DNA of 64,000 nucleotides from Halobellus clavatus. Lineage in GTDB: Archaea; Halobacteriota; Halobacteria; Halobacteriales; Haloferacaceae. Of the stretch, positions 44,799 through 54,113 are shown one piece after another (position 1 is the stretch's first letter; each line of letters starts with the position of its first letter). A model generated the notes under the pieces. It was not told the DNA's origin and did no database searches. It saw only the letters and a program-made list of their open reading frames with translations. Position numbers and translations under genes: made by a program. Location of the stretch: NCBI RefSeq assembly GCF_900107195.1, contig NZ_FNPB01000013.1, positions 22,657-86,656 of the forward strand. Direction: 5' to 3'.

Positions 44799-45890
44799 TT
44801 ATGTTTGATTCTCGCCGGCCCGTTCCCGAGCGGCGGCGACGACAAGCGGGAGCGTGACAGTGGCATCGGCGACGACGGTGACGTTTCGGGCCGACTTCTC
44901 TAGTTTCCCCCACGAGCGGGCCTCGTCGAGGGTCGCGCCCGAAAGACCGCCGGTGGTGTGTGAGTCCATCGTCAACTGGACCGCGTAGTCGTAGGCGTCG
45001 GGGATGGTCAGCATCGTCTGTAACACGTAGTTCTTGGGGACGCCGCCGCCGACGAGCATCGCCCCGGCTCGCTCGGCGTCGAACGCGAGATCCGAGAGGT
45101 GCGTCATATCGCCGAGGGCGTTCAGTCCGAAGTCGGAGGTCTGTGCGTAGATCCACGCCTGAATGCCGAGCACGGAGTCCTGAATCGCCGGGCAGTAGAT
45201 CGGCACGTCGTTCTCGTACGCGGCGGCGGCGATGCCGGCGTCCTCTGCGACGTCGCGCTCGCGGTTCTGCTCGGCGTTCGCGCGGCCCAGTTCCGCGGTG
45301 AACTCCTGGATCGACACGCGACGCTCGACCGCCGGAAACACGTTGTCGCGGAGGTGCGACTCGAATAGCGAGAAGTGCTCCTGTGGGAGATAGACGTTGT
45401 AGATCCGATCGACGCCCTCGTCGCGGAGGTGTTCGTCGTGATCGCGCGCGGTCTCGCCCGTCGGTTCGGCGTCGGGGTTCGCGGGGTGGGGGTCGTGCGG
45501 CTCCGCCCGGCCGTGGTGGTGCTTGCCGCCGATCGCCTCGATCGAGTCGTGGGTGAGGTTCGCTCCGGTCGTCACGAGCGCGTCGATGTGTCCGTCGCGG
45601 ATCAGATCGGCGACGATCTGACGCATCCCCGTCGGCACCATCGCGCCCGCCAGTCCGAAGAAGTTAGTCACGTCGTCCTCGCGGAGCATCTCCGCGTAGA
45701 CGTCGACGGCGCGCTCGACGCTGGCCGCACCGATACCGGCCTTGCCGTACTCTGTCGCCAGTTCGCCGACGGACATCCCGCCGCGGACCTGGGCGTGTCC
45801 GATCGGTGCCTCGTGGAACTCGTCGCGGCTCGGATCGTGCTCGTGGGGCGATCCCTCGCCCGTCTCGGACTCGGACGGCTCGTCGCTCAT
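44799..45890 (-). CDS. dys: Deoxyhypusine synthase
   Basis: A 363-residue NAD-dependent enzyme that adds an aminobutyl-type group to one lysine of aIF5A. The N-terminal ball-and-chain-like acidic leader is followed by NFFGLAGAMVPTGMRQ, DALVTTGANLTHDSIEAIGGKHHHG, and the active-site lysine in SWGKLEKSARNVTVVADATVTLPL (Lys329). Agmatinase and aIF5A lie on the same strand upstream, separated by nif3 and the rhodopsin pair. In haloarchaea agmatine rather than spermidine has been proposed as donor. Confidence 0.93.
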   Translation of the reverse strand: MSDEPSESETGEGSPHEHDPSRDEFHEAPIGHAQVRGGMSVGELATEYGKAGIGAASVERAVDVYAEMLREDDVTNFFGLAGAMVPTGMRQIVADLIRDGHIDALVTTGANLTHDSIEAIGGKHHHGRAEPHDPHPANPDAEPTGETARDHDEHLRDEGVDRIYNVYLPQEHFSLFESHLRDNVFPAVERRVSIQEFTAELGRANAEQNRERDVAEDAGIAAAAYENDVPIYCPAIQDSVLGIQAWIYAQTSDFGLNALGDMTHLSDLAFDAERAGAMLVGGGVPKNYVLQTMLTIPDAYDYAVQLTMDSHTTGGLSGATLDEARSWGKLEKSARNVTVVADATVTLPLVVAAARERAGENQT

Positions 45891-46009
45891 ACGCCGTGGT
45901 GGGGGGTCCGATCGGTTATGTCTCGCGATCCGCTGACGACCCGGGACAGCGCGCATCGCGAGCGTCGAGAGAAACCAAAGCTGAGCGTCGACGGGGTCGG
46001 CCGGGTGTC

Positions 46010-46705
46010 TCAGTCGGCGCTAACCGACATCTCGGACGGCGCGTCCGTGAGCGCCGTCATCCCGCGGAGCGCGACGAGGACGAAGCCGACCTTCGAGACG
46101 ATGTCGAGGTAGGTGAACACCAGCGCCTGGGTCTCGGGGAGGAGCAATCCAGCGCCCGTCGGCGCCAGCACCCACACCACCGGGTAGAGCGTCCAGACGA
46201 TCACCGTGAGGTTCCGCAGGGTCACGAACGAGGACTCCTCGCGGGGCGAGGTGAAGGTCGCCCGCTCTGGGAGCGTGTCGACGAGGAGTCGGACGAGAGC
46301 CAGGTAGGCGATCATCCCGATCCCGAAGAACACGTACTGTACGATCCCGGGGACGGCGGTCGCGGCGACGCCGGCGAGGATGACGACGACGTCCACCGCG
46401 ACGAGTCGCTGGAGGATGGCCCGTCCCGGACGCGACAGCAGCCCGAGATACAGGACCATGAGCGGCGTCGTCAGGAGCCAGTCGGCGTAGCGGACCACTT
46501 CGACCTCCTGTGAGCCGATCGAGACGATGCCGTAGCCGAACCCCATAATGATGTACGCGACGGCGGCGATACCGGTGATCCCGAAGAGCGTCGCGGTGAG
46601 GGTCCGGTACTTGCCACCGGTCAGGAGCCGATACGCGGTCGGCAGCGTCCCGGCGGTCATCCCCGCGGCGCCGATCCACAGCCAGAGGTTCATCGTGAAC
46701 TCCAT
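46010..46705 (-). CDS. sop2: Sensory rhodopsin II
   Basis: A 231-residue, seven-helix retinal protein for blue-light avoidance. The counterion helix reads RYADWLLTTPL with Asp75. The proton-donor site of pumps is Tyr86, not Asp. The Schiff-base Lys205 is in YLDIVSKVGF with Asp201 before it, and Tyr174 is in WTLYPVVW. Residue 204 is Ser where the Natronomonas protein has Thr. These choices match Halobacterium-type SRII. The ATG lies one base after the htrII stop, so the two are translated together. Confidence 0.92.
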   Translation of the reverse strand: MEFTMNLWLWIGAAGMTAGTLPTAYRLLTGGKYRTLTATLFGITGIAAVAYIIMGFGYGIVSIGSQEVEVVRYADWLLTTPLMVLYLGLLSRPGRAILQRLVAVDVVVILAGVAATAVPGIVQYVFFGIGMIAYLALVRLLVDTLPERATFTSPREESSFVTLRNLTVIVWTLYPVVWVLAPTGAGLLLPETQALVFTYLDIVSKVGFVLVALRGMTALTDAPSEMSVSAD

Positions 46706-46706
46706 C

Positions 46707-49013
46707 TCAGGCACCCCCCTCGGAGTCCCACTCGCCGGGCCAGTCAGCGCCGTCGGTCCGGAGCGCCGGTTCGGACGACGCACTCTCGGTTCCCGGCCCG
46801 CTCGGTGCGCCGCTCGCGCCGAGGCCGCTGCCGGCGTCCTCGGGGACGGTGAAGTCCTCTAACGCCGTTCTGAGTTCGCGTGCCTGTCCGGTCAACCGTT
46901 CCGCTGCCTCGCTTACGTTCGTCATCGTACTCGTCTGCTGTTGGGCCGCGGCTGCCGCGTCCGTCGCTTCCTCGGCGGTCTGATCGCCGATCGCTGCCAC
47001 GTCGTCGACGCGGTCGACGACCGCCGTCGCCGAGGAGGCCTGCTGGGCCGTCGCGTCGCGGATCTCCTGGATGGATCCGTCGGTCTCCTCGACCGCCTTG
47101 GCGACGGTTTCGAGGGCGTCGATCGCGTCCTCGACGGTGTCGACGCCGCTCTCGATCCGCTCTTGCGTCGAGAGCATCGCGGTCGTCGTCTCGTCGGCGC
47201 GGGACTGAATCCGCTCGATCCGGTCTTCGATCTCGGCTGCGGACTCGGCGGTCTCCTCGGCGAGCTGTTTGACTTCGTCGGCGACGACGGCGAAGCCGTC
47301 GCCGGCCTCACCCGTCCGCGCCGCCTCGATCGAGGCGTTCAGCGCCAGGAGGTTCGTCTCCTCGGCGATGTCGCTGATCACCTCGACGACCTCGCCGACG
47401 GCGTCGAGTTCCTCGGCGAGATCGGTCACCTCTTGGGCGGTCTCCGCAGTCGTCTGCTCGACGGCGTCCATCTCCTCGACGGCCGCCTCGGCGTGGGACT
47501 GTCCCTCGGTACCGACTTCGGCCGCACGCTCGGACGCCTGCGCGACCTCGTCGACGGTCGCGGCAATCTCCTCGGCGGACGACGACAGCGCGTCCATCTC
47601 CGTCGAGACCTCGTGGAGCGCCTCGGTCTGCTCTTCGGCCCCGTCGGAGATCTCAGTCGTCGCCGTCGTCACCTTCGCGGAGGCCTCCTGGACCTCCTCT
47701 GCGCCGTCGTCGACGCGCTCGGCGGTCGTGACGACGTGTTCGGAGAACGCCTTCACCTCCGCCATCGTGTCGGCGACCGCGTCCAGCATCTCGTTGAACG
47801 AGACCGCGATGTCGGACATCGCCTCGTGCTCGGTGTCGGGGTCGAGCCGACGGGTCAGGTCGCCGTCGGCGACGTCGTCCATCACTCGGCCGTACTCGGC
47901 CGCGGTGGCTTCGAGCCGCTCGTTCTTCTCCTCGGTCGCGCGGATCTGTTCGCGGAGGGCACCGCGCATCTCGTCGAAGGAGTGATACAGCGTCCCGAAC
48001 TCGTCGGTCCGGGTGGTCGAGAGGTCGACGTCGAGGTCGCCCTCGGCCATCGCGTTCGCGCGCTGAGCGAGATACCGGAGCGAGACGATGGTGTTCGAGC
48101 CGACGACGACGCCGACGAACGAGAGGCTCACGAGCGCCAAGAGGATCAGTCCCAGGATCGAAGACGTGATCTGTGATCCCAGCGCGAAGGCGCTCGCTCG
48201 GTCAGCCCGGACGAGCACTGTCCAGTCCAGCGTCTGCATCCCCGCCCCCGCCACGAGCAGGTCGCCCTGGCGTTCGATGCCGCCCTCCGAGAGCGAGCCG
48301 ACGTTACCCTCGTACTCGCTGAGCAGTTCCGCCTCGTGACCGTCCTCGCTGCTGTCGGGGTGGGCGACGACGCGCCCCTGCCCGTCGACGACGACGGTCG
48401 ATCCCTGCCCGGCGATGTCGGCGAAGCCGGCCGCGTGGTCCTGGAGGTTGATCATGTACACGAGCGCCTTGCCGTCAGCACCCTCGATCGGTGAAATCAC
48501 CGAAACCACGGGGAAGTCGACGACCGGCACCGTGAACGGCGCGGTGACGTGCGTGTCGTCAGTCCCCGAGAAGCTCGGCGGGTCAGTCGCGAACGGCGCG
48601 CCCTGTTCGGCGGGGCTCACGCCTTCCATTTGCGACATCGAACTGGCGAGGATCGTCTGCGACTCGGTGTCGTAGTAGTGGATACCGACGACCCCCTCCG
48701 GAACCGCTTCGCTCTCGACTGTCTCTTGTAAGTGAGTCGATATTTCCTCGTCCGTTCCCGATTGGAGTACCGTACGGCTCGAGTGGAGCCGCGTCTGGCG
48801 TTCGATACCACTGATCCAAGTGTCGAGTTCGGCTGCCCGCGCCTCAGCAGAGGTACTCAGTTCGTTTCTGACCTCTTCCTGAAGCGTCGCCGACGTCTGC
48901 TCTTGGACGACGACGCCGAACCCCACGACCAGGGCGACCACGGCTAACAGCGCCACGGCGAGTTTGGCCCCAAAACTCGATCGGATGGATTCGAACAGTC
49001 CGTTGCGTTGCAT
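46707..49013 (-). CDS. htrII: Sensory rhodopsin II transducer HtrII
   Basis: A 768-residue methyl-accepting chemotaxis protein. Span 1 (about 15-38) is followed by a large outer domain of the double-Cache type (about 40-280: [36 protein letters not shown]), span 2 (about 285-308), two HAMP units, and the signalling hairpin with [26 protein letters not shown]. Length matches the H. salinarum HtrII, which also senses serine through the outer domain. TATA-like CTTTAAAC (49031-49038) precedes the ATG. Rhodopsin follows directly. Confidence 0.92.
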   Translation of the reverse strand: MQRNGLFESIRSSFGAKLAVALLAVVALVVGFGVVVQEQTSATLQEEVRNELSTSAEARAAELDTWISGIERQTRLHSSRTVLQSGTDEEISTHLQETVESEAVPEGVVGIHYYDTESQTILASSMSQMEGVSPAEQGAPFATDPPSFSGTDDTHVTAPFTVPVVDFPVVSVISPIEGADGKALVYMINLQDHAAGFADIAGQGSTVVVDGQGRVVAHPDSSEDGHEAELLSEYEGNVGSLSEGGIERQGDLLVAGAGMQTLDWTVLVRADRASAFALGSQITSSILGLILLALVSLSFVGVVVGSNTIVSLRYLAQRANAMAEGDLDVDLSTTRTDEFGTLYHSFDEMRGALREQIRATEEKNERLEATAAEYGRVMDDVADGDLTRRLDPDTEHEAMSDIAVSFNEMLDAVADTMAEVKAFSEHVVTTAERVDDGAEEVQEASAKVTTATTEISDGAEEQTEALHEVSTEMDALSSSAEEIAATVDEVAQASERAAEVGTEGQSHAEAAVEEMDAVEQTTAETAQEVTDLAEELDAVGEVVEVISDIAEETNLLALNASIEAARTGEAGDGFAVVADEVKQLAEETAESAAEIEDRIERIQSRADETTTAMLSTQERIESGVDTVEDAIDALETVAKAVEETDGSIQEIRDATAQQASSATAVVDRVDDVAAIGDQTAEEATDAAAAAQQQTSTMTNVSEAAERLTGQARELRTALEDFTVPEDAGSGLGASGAPSGPGTESASSEPALRTDGADWPGEWDSEGGA

Positions 49014-49077
49014 CTACGCAGTATTCCGACGTTTAAAGTAAAAAGCCACCCCCCTAATTATCTTGGATGATACTGCG

Positions 49078-49869
49078 TTACAGCCCCGTGGGGTGCGACA
49101 GAGTCGTCGTTTCGATGCCCCACTCGGAGACGAGACTGGCGAGCCGTTCGACGCCGAACGTCTCGGTGGCGTAGTGGCCCGCCAGGAAGACGTTCACACC
49201 GGCCTCGCGGGCCTCGTGGTACACCTGCTGTTTGCCTTCGCCCGTCACGAGGGCGTCGACGTCGGCGTCGGCGGCCTCGCCGAGCCAGTCCGCACCCGAC
49301 CCGGTGACGATGGCGACGTCGCGGATCTCATCGGGGCCGAATTCGAGGACCTGCGGTGCGTGCCCGTCGTTGTCGAGATCGGCGAGCGACGCTTCGAGTT
49401 CTGCGACGTCGACCGCCTCGGGCGTGCGGCCGCGACGCCCGATGGTCACCGGACCGAGGTGGCCGAACGCCACCTGTTCCCGGAGCGATAGGTGGTCGGC
49501 GAGGCCGGCGGCGTTGCCCAGGGAGGGATGGCCGTCCAGCGGGAGGTGTGAGACGTACAGCGCGAGGTCGTGGTCGATGAGCGCGGCGACGTTGGCGTAC
49601 TCCCGCCCGGTGAGGCGGTCGAGACCGCCCCAGACGAGGCCGTGATGAGTCACCAGGAGGTCCGCACCCGCGTCGGCCGCGGCCTCGATCGTCGCCGCCG
49701 CCGCGTCGACGGCGAACGCGACGTGTTCGATCTCTGGCGGCGACTCGCGGGCCGTGCGATGCAACTCGCCGGGACCGACCTGCAGTCCGTTCGCGCTGGC
49801 GTCGACGTCCGCGTAGTCCTCGGTCTCGAGGCGATCGTCGAGGCGGTCGGTGAGCGTCGGCAGATCCAT
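49078..49869 (-). CDS. Nif3-like dinuclear metal centre protein
   Basis: A 263-residue hexamer-type protein of the Nif3/YbgI family. Metal-binding motifs are LLVTHHGLVWGG and, in the C-terminal part, the FLAGHYATETFGV segment with a histidine. The N-terminus MDLPTLTDRLDDRL begins the first half. Proposed roles include a GTP cyclohydrolase I-like activity or a metal-handling chaperone; none is settled. It lies between agmatinase and htrII on the same strand. Confidence 0.9.
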   Translation of the reverse strand: MDLPTLTDRLDDRLETEDYADVDASANGLQVGPGELHRTARESPPEIEHVAFAVDAAAATIEAAADAGADLLVTHHGLVWGGLDRLTGREYANVAALIDHDLALYVSHLPLDGHPSLGNAAGLADHLSLREQVAFGHLGPVTIGRRGRTPEAVDVAELEASLADLDNDGHAPQVLEFGPDEIRDVAIVTGSGADWLGEAADADVDALVTGEGKQQVYHEAREAGVNVFLAGHYATETFGVERLASLVSEWGIETTTLSHPTGL

Positions 49870-49929
49870 ACCCGACTTCTCGGCCTTCCGGCCGATAGGT
49901 CTTGCCTCACGGCTGCGAGACCCGAGTGC

Positions 49930-50781
49930 TCACTCGCGCCCTGCGGCGTGCGAGTAGACGAACTCGCGGCAGAGTTTGGCCGCGAGCGACGCCGCCTGAC
50001 CGTCGTCGCGGTCGTTTACCTCGACGACATCGAACCCCGCGGCGTGCGGGGCGACGGTCCGGACCACGTCGCGGAGGACCCGGGGTTCGAGGCCGAAGGG
50101 TTCCGGCGTGCCAGTGCCGGGCGCGAAGCCCGGGTCCGCGGCGTCGACGTCGACGCTCAGGTACGCCGTCCGACCGTCGAGCCACGAGCGGAGGTCGAAT
50201 TCGGCGACGTCTTCGGGTGCGACGACGGTCACGTCGGCCGCCGCGGCGCGGTCCCACTCCTCGGGGGAGCCGGTCCGTGCACCGAGAACGACCGCCGCTT
50301 CGACACCTGCTGCCGCGTCGTCGGACGAGTCAGCCGGGTCACCGCCGTCGAGGATGCGCCGCGTCACTGTCGCGTGGCTGTGTTCGTTGCCGTCGAGGTC
50401 CCGTCGGAGGTCCAGGTGGGCGTCCAGGCAGACGAACACCTCTGGGGCGACGGCCTCGACGGCGGCCGCCGAGACGGTGTGTTCACCACCCAACACGAGG
50501 GGGACGGCGTCGTCGGCAACGACGTCTCGGAGTTCGCCCGCGAGCCACGCGAGGTACTCCGAGGCGTCGTCCCACGCGCGGACGTCGCCGTGGTCGTGGA
50601 CGGAACAGTCGGAAAAGTGCAGGTCGGTTCGCCGGTCGTAGTCGTCGAACGGCCGGGCGAACCGCCGGATTCTCTCGGGACCGAAACGGGTCCCAGGTCG
50701 GAACGAAGTGGAGAGGTCCAGCGGGGCGCCCACGACGACGTACGCGGCGTCGTCACGCGATGCAGTCGCCCCGGGGAACAT
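49930..50781 (-). CDS. speB: Agmatinase family ureohydrolase
   Basis: A 283-residue Mn-dependent hydrolase of the arginase/agmatinase family. Signature motifs are all present: LVLGGEHT, CLDAHLDLR (metal Asp/His), SVDVDAADPGFAPGTGTPEP. It splits a guanidino group to amine and urea. It ends six bases before aIF5A begins, in one operon. For Haloferax it was proposed that this enzyme acts on an agmatine-derived group on aIF5A, completing deoxyhypusine, rather than mainly on free agmatine. Confidence 0.9.
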   Translation of the reverse strand: MFPGATASRDDAAYVVVGAPLDLSTSFRPGTRFGPERIRRFARPFDDYDRRTDLHFSDCSVHDHGDVRAWDDASEYLAWLAGELRDVVADDAVPLVLGGEHTVSAAAVEAVAPEVFVCLDAHLDLRRDLDGNEHSHATVTRRILDGGDPADSSDDAAAGVEAAVVLGARTGSPEEWDRAAAADVTVVAPEDVAEFDLRSWLDGRTAYLSVDVDAADPGFAPGTGTPEPFGLEPRVLRDVVRTVAPHAAGFDVVEVNDRDDGQAASLAAKLCREFVYSHAAGRE

Positions 50782-50787
50782 CTCCGA

Positions 50788-51162
50788 TCAGACGATCTTC
50801 CGCTGACCTTCGTACTCGAGGTACTCGATCTCGTCGTCGGGGGAGAGTTCCTCCTCCTCGGGGATGCGCATCGTGAACGTCTCGTAGGTCTCGAGGTCCA
50901 TAATCTGTGCGTCCTCGCCGGTCACAGAGACGACCTGACCCTGCTTGCGCTCGATGATCGGAACCCAGACCTTCGCGTCGACCGGCTGGCTCAGCGATCG
51001 CTTCCTGCCGTCGAAGACGCCGCGCCCCTCGACACGCGCCTTCGCGCTTCCGTGTTTCCCGGGCTTGGCTGTGCTGTACGCGTTGATTTTGCACGGCGAC
51101 TCCTCCATCATCACATAGCTGCCTTCCTGGAGTTCACGGACCTGCTTCTGCTCTTTCGGCAT
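50788..51162 (-). CDS. eif5a: Translation factor aIF5A
   Basis: A 124-residue factor that helps ribosomes pass difficult stretches. The KOW-like N-domain holds the modified loop [14 protein letters not shown], with Lys36 of GKHG as the site converted to deoxyhypusine/hypusine. The C-domain is an OB fold. TATAAAC at 51187-51193 lies 25-31 bases before the ATG. agmatinase follows, then nif3, the rhodopsin pair and dys, all on the minus strand. Confidence 0.94.
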   Translation of the reverse strand: MPKEQKQVRELQEGSYVMMEESPCKINAYSTAKPGKHGSAKARVEGRGVFDGRKRSLSQPVDAKVWVPIIERKQGQVVSVTGEDAQIMDLETYETFTMRIPEEEELSPDDEIEYLEYEGQRKIV

Positions 51163-51186
51163 ACTTCGGGATTGTTGTGTGCCCGG

Positions 51187-51193
51187 TATAAAC
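51187..51193 (-). promoter_or_regulatory. TATA box of aIF5A
   Basis: On the minus strand the bases read GTTTATA, 25-31 bases before the aIF5A ATG. It likely drives aIF5A and speB together. Confidence 0.55.
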
Positions 51194-51264
51194 GGTTTGG
51201 ATACCGGTCGGCCGTGTAACGCGCCGGAATCGAGATCACTCGACAGGCGGATCGCGGCGGTCGG

Positions 51265-51699
51265 CTACGCTTCCTCGACGTCGCTGTTGGACGTCCGAGA
51301 GGACCGTTCGCTCCGGTTCGACTGATCGTCCTGGCGGCGGGCGTGACTCCCGATCGCGCCGGCGGCGACGTTCGGCAGGCTCGCAGACAGGAGGATGATC
51401 ACCGTGGCCTCACCGGCGGTTTCGAGGTACGGGAGAAGGAACTCCATCGGGAACGGCAACGGTGCATCGGTGAGAACCGAGAGGACGACCAGTCCGGGGA
51501 TCAGCACGATGCCCCACGCCATCGCCGTGAGCAGGCCGTACCACGCGCCGTCTGCGGGTTCGCCGCCGGCCAGATAGCCGGCCAGCGCGCTCCCGGCGAG
51601 TCCCCCGACCAGCGTGACGCGGCCGGTCCACGCGAACACGAGCGCCTCGCTACAGGCCGCGAGAACGAACCCGGCTACGACAGCGCGCCACCGCGTCAT
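51265..51699 (-). CDS. DUF5518-like four-span membrane protein
   Basis: A 144-residue protein with four hydrophobic stretches starting MTRWRAVVAGFVLAACSEALVFA, a GGLAGSALAGYLAGGEPADGAWYGLLTA hairpin, and a long third-to-fourth region. The tail is hydrophilic and acidic. The gene layout and Gly-rich hairpin resemble haloarchaeal DUF5518, without a known role. A GTG two codons upstream is another possible start. Confidence 0.7.
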   Translation of the reverse strand: MTRWRAVVAGFVLAACSEALVFAWTGRVTLVGGLAGSALAGYLAGGEPADGAWYGLLTAMAWGIVLIPGLVVLSVLTDAPLPFPMEFLLPYLETAGEATVIILLSASLPNVAAGAIGSHARRQDDQSNRSERSSRTSNSDVEEA

Positions 51700-51782
51700 A
51701 CCCACCCGTACCTCGTCTCACCGAATAAAGGTACGTGTCAAGTGATCAACTGTGATAACTGGAACCGCGGCGGAGTCGGAGA

Positions 51783-53465
51783 CTACTCCCGGCCGTCGCG
51801 ACGCTCGCGCATACTCTGCCGGGTGAACTGCGGCTTCGCACGGATGCCGCGCTGTCGACGGAACGATCGGTACAGTGCCACGAGCGGGGGGATCGTCAGC
51901 GCAGCCGCGACGGCGGCAGGGACGACGCTCGCGCCCTCGAACGCGTACAGAATCGACGTCGAGAGCGCGCCGACCGCGACGAACAGGCCGTAGACGATGC
52001 GCCGGGCGAGCCGTGAGAGGACGTCGTTCTCGTCTTCGAGTCTGACGTTGACCGTGAGATTCTCGTTTTCGACCCGGTCGAGCGCGCTGTCCAGTTTCGG
52101 CGGTACCTCGAAGAGCGCCCGCGTGGTCTCCTGAAGCTGTTCGCCGCCGCGTTCGACGAACTCGCGAGCGGTCTGCTCGTAGTACCCCTCGTCCTGGAGG
52201 TAGTCCGTGGCGACCGAGATGAAGTCGAACTCGGGGTCGAGCGTGACACAGACGCCCTCGACGACGGTCGCGACCCGCAGGACCAGCGCGAGGTTCCGCG
52301 GGAGTCGCAGCGGGAACTCGTAGATGGTCGATTCGACCTGTTCGATGATCTGCTGGACGCGGTACTGCTCGATATCCTCGCCGCGGGCGTCCGCGATGGC
52401 CAGTTCCATCACGTCACCCATCACCTGCCGGTCGGCCTCCGGCGAGAGCGTTCCCATCTCGATCAGCGTGTCGAGGATCGCGTCGATGTTCTGGTTCGCC
52501 ACCGCGAGGTAGAAGTCGATGATCTTGTCCTGGATGAACGGGTCGACCGTGCCGGACATCCCGAAGTCGTAGAAGATGATCCGCCCGCTGTCGTCGACGG
52601 CCAGATTTCCGGGGTGTGGGTCGGCGTGGAAGACGCCGTCGTCGACGATCATCTGGAGGTAGACCCGCTGTAGCGTCGTCGCTAACTCGGTGCGATCGAT
52701 GCCCTTCCGGTCCAGTTCCTCGACGTCGTTGATCTTCGTCCCCGGGAGGTACTCCATCGTGAGCACCCGGGGTCCCGAACGCTCGTCGATCGGGTTCGGG
52801 ATCCGGATCTGTCGGTTGTCGGCGAAGTTGTCGCGGATCTCCGCTAAGATCCGCTTCTCCCGACTGTAGTTCATCTCCTGGCGGATCGTCTTCGCGAACT
52901 CGTCGGCGAGGTTTTCCAGAGAGAACGCACGGCCCTGGCCGATGAACCGGCGGACGATCGGCAGCGACCACCGGATCACCCGCAGGTCGGCCTCGACGAG
53001 GTCCTCGATCCCCGGCCGGCGGATCTTGACGGCGACGGGGTCCCCCTCGTGTTTGGCGGTGTATACCTGTCCGAGGCTCGCGCCGCTGATCGGCTCGCGG
53101 TCGAAGTCGTCGAAGGCCTCGTCGACGGGGCCGAGTTCGTCCTCGATGACGGTCTTCGACTCGTCCCAGGGAGCCGGCGGCACGTCGTCCTGAAGACTCG
53201 ACAGGACGTCGATGTACTCCGCTGGGAGGATGTCCGGCCGGGTGGACAGGAGTTGGCCGAGTTTGATGAACGTCGGACCGAGAGTCAAGAGCGAGTCTAG
53301 GAGGATTTCCGCTCGTCGGGATCTCGTCTCCGGGTCCACCTGTCGACTCCCGCCGAAGAGGAGGTACTTCCGACGGTCGCGGCTGTACGCGACGATCAAC
53401 GGGAAGAACTGTCGGATGACGACGAAGAACCGCCAGTACGCACGGAGATTCACTAGCGTGACCAC
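51783..53465 (-). CDS. ABC1/UbiB family protein kinase-like protein
   Basis: A 560-residue atypical kinase. Seen: the KxGQ-type FIKLGQLLSTRPDILP, the Ala-rich loop SGASLGQVYTAKH replacing a P-loop, VAVKIRRPG, and the catalytic DDGVFHADPHPGNLAV with FYDFGMSGTV. Two or three spans close the C-terminus (SILYAFEGASVVPAAVAAALTIPPLVALY). Bacterial and mitochondrial relatives support ubiquinone synthesis; haloarchaea use menaquinone, so the target here is unknown. It begins eight bases after the Hsp20 stop. Confidence 0.88.
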   Translation of the reverse strand: MVTLVNLRAYWRFFVVIRQFFPLIVAYSRDRRKYLLFGGSRQVDPETRSRRAEILLDSLLTLGPTFIKLGQLLSTRPDILPAEYIDVLSSLQDDVPPAPWDESKTVIEDELGPVDEAFDDFDREPISGASLGQVYTAKHEGDPVAVKIRRPGIEDLVEADLRVIRWSLPIVRRFIGQGRAFSLENLADEFAKTIRQEMNYSREKRILAEIRDNFADNRQIRIPNPIDERSGPRVLTMEYLPGTKINDVEELDRKGIDRTELATTLQRVYLQMIVDDGVFHADPHPGNLAVDDSGRIIFYDFGMSGTVDPFIQDKIIDFYLAVANQNIDAILDTLIEMGTLSPEADRQVMGDVMELAIADARGEDIEQYRVQQIIEQVESTIYEFPLRLPRNLALVLRVATVVEGVCVTLDPEFDFISVATDYLQDEGYYEQTAREFVERGGEQLQETTRALFEVPPKLDSALDRVENENLTVNVRLEDENDVLSRLARRIVYGLFVAVGALSTSILYAFEGASVVPAAVAAALTIPPLVALYRSFRRQRGIRAKPQFTRQSMRERRDGRE

Positions 53466-53472
53466 CCGGCGG

Positions 53473-53841
53473 TTACGCGTCGTCCCCAGCCGACGTGATC
53501 GGAATCGTCTGCTCCGGTGCGGCGTCGCGCTTCGGTACGCGAACGGTGAACACGCCGCTGTCGACCTCCGCCGACGCGCCCGCGCCGGTGGCGTCCGGGG
53601 GCAGCGGGAGTTCGGCGTCGACGAACAGCGGCCGATCCTCGCTGACGTAGCGGAACTCCGGCGGCACCGCCTTCTCGCGGCGGGCCTCGACGATGAGTCG
53701 CCCGCGCTCCACGCGGAGTTCGGCAGTGTCGGCCGTCACACCAGGGAGATCGAGCACGATCAGATAGGCGTCGTCGGACTCCAGCAGGTCGGCGAACACC
53801 GACTCCGGAAGCTCCTGTAGCGCGTCCCGCAGTGCTGTCAT
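53473..53841 (-). CDS. hsp20: Hsp20/alpha-crystallin family small heat-shock protein
   Basis: A 122-residue chaperone domain. DAYLIVLDLPGVTADTAELRVERGRLIVEARR and the region PPDATGAGASAEVDSGVFTVRVPKRDA are the core beta strands of the alpha-crystallin domain. The C-terminal IPI (TIPITSAG) is the I-x-I dimer contact. The short N-terminus starts MTALRDALQELPESV. It precedes the ABC1 gene in one unit. An 85-bp palindrome lies about 80 bases upstream. Confidence 0.88.
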   Translation of the reverse strand: MTALRDALQELPESVFADLLESDDAYLIVLDLPGVTADTAELRVERGRLIVEARREKAVPPEFRYVSEDRPLFVDAELPLPPDATGAGASAEVDSGVFTVRVPKRDAAPEQTIPITSAGDDA

Positions 53842-53920
53842 ACGAACAGTTTGGGACGGCGGATCGAAAAAGGTCGCGGTTGCGTGCCGGCAGCACCGGC
53901 CAAAAGGGCTATACGACACG

Positions 53921-54005
53921 TGATACTGTCGGACAGAACTATGTGAAAATCATCGGCACCTCGTGGGTGCCAAAATGATTCACGAACTTCTGTCCGACAG
54001 TATCA
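53921..54005. repeat. 85-bp imperfect palindrome, possible MITE or transposon-end remnant
   Basis: Two 40-base arms (53921-53960 and 53966-54005) flank a 5-base centre. The outer 18 bases of each arm (starting TGATACTGTCGGACAGAA) pair perfectly; in total 31 of 40 pair by hand count. The outer part looks like a transposon terminal repeat. It lies in the gap between the divergent hsp20 and moeA genes, where a terminator is not expected. No clear target-site duplication is visible. Confidence 0.75.
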
Positions 54006-54113
54006 ATCGCCGTGGATCGCCGAGGCGTTCGACTGCACAGTTCGGAGTGACCGACGCGGGCTGACGCGGTTCGTGCCGCGGCTCTTTTTGTACTCGCGCG
54101 CGGATTGGGTTGT

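Noticed and set aside
44473..44808. A hydrophobic plus-strand frame of about 110 codons
   Set aside because: It is the complement of a Thr/Ala-rich minus frame and has no start signal; the Val/Ala/Ser composition follows from that.
49570..51219. A plus-strand frame of about 550 codons spanning three minus-strand genes
   Set aside because: Nif3, agmatinase and aIF5A are clear on the minus strand; the plus frame is a shadow across gene borders.
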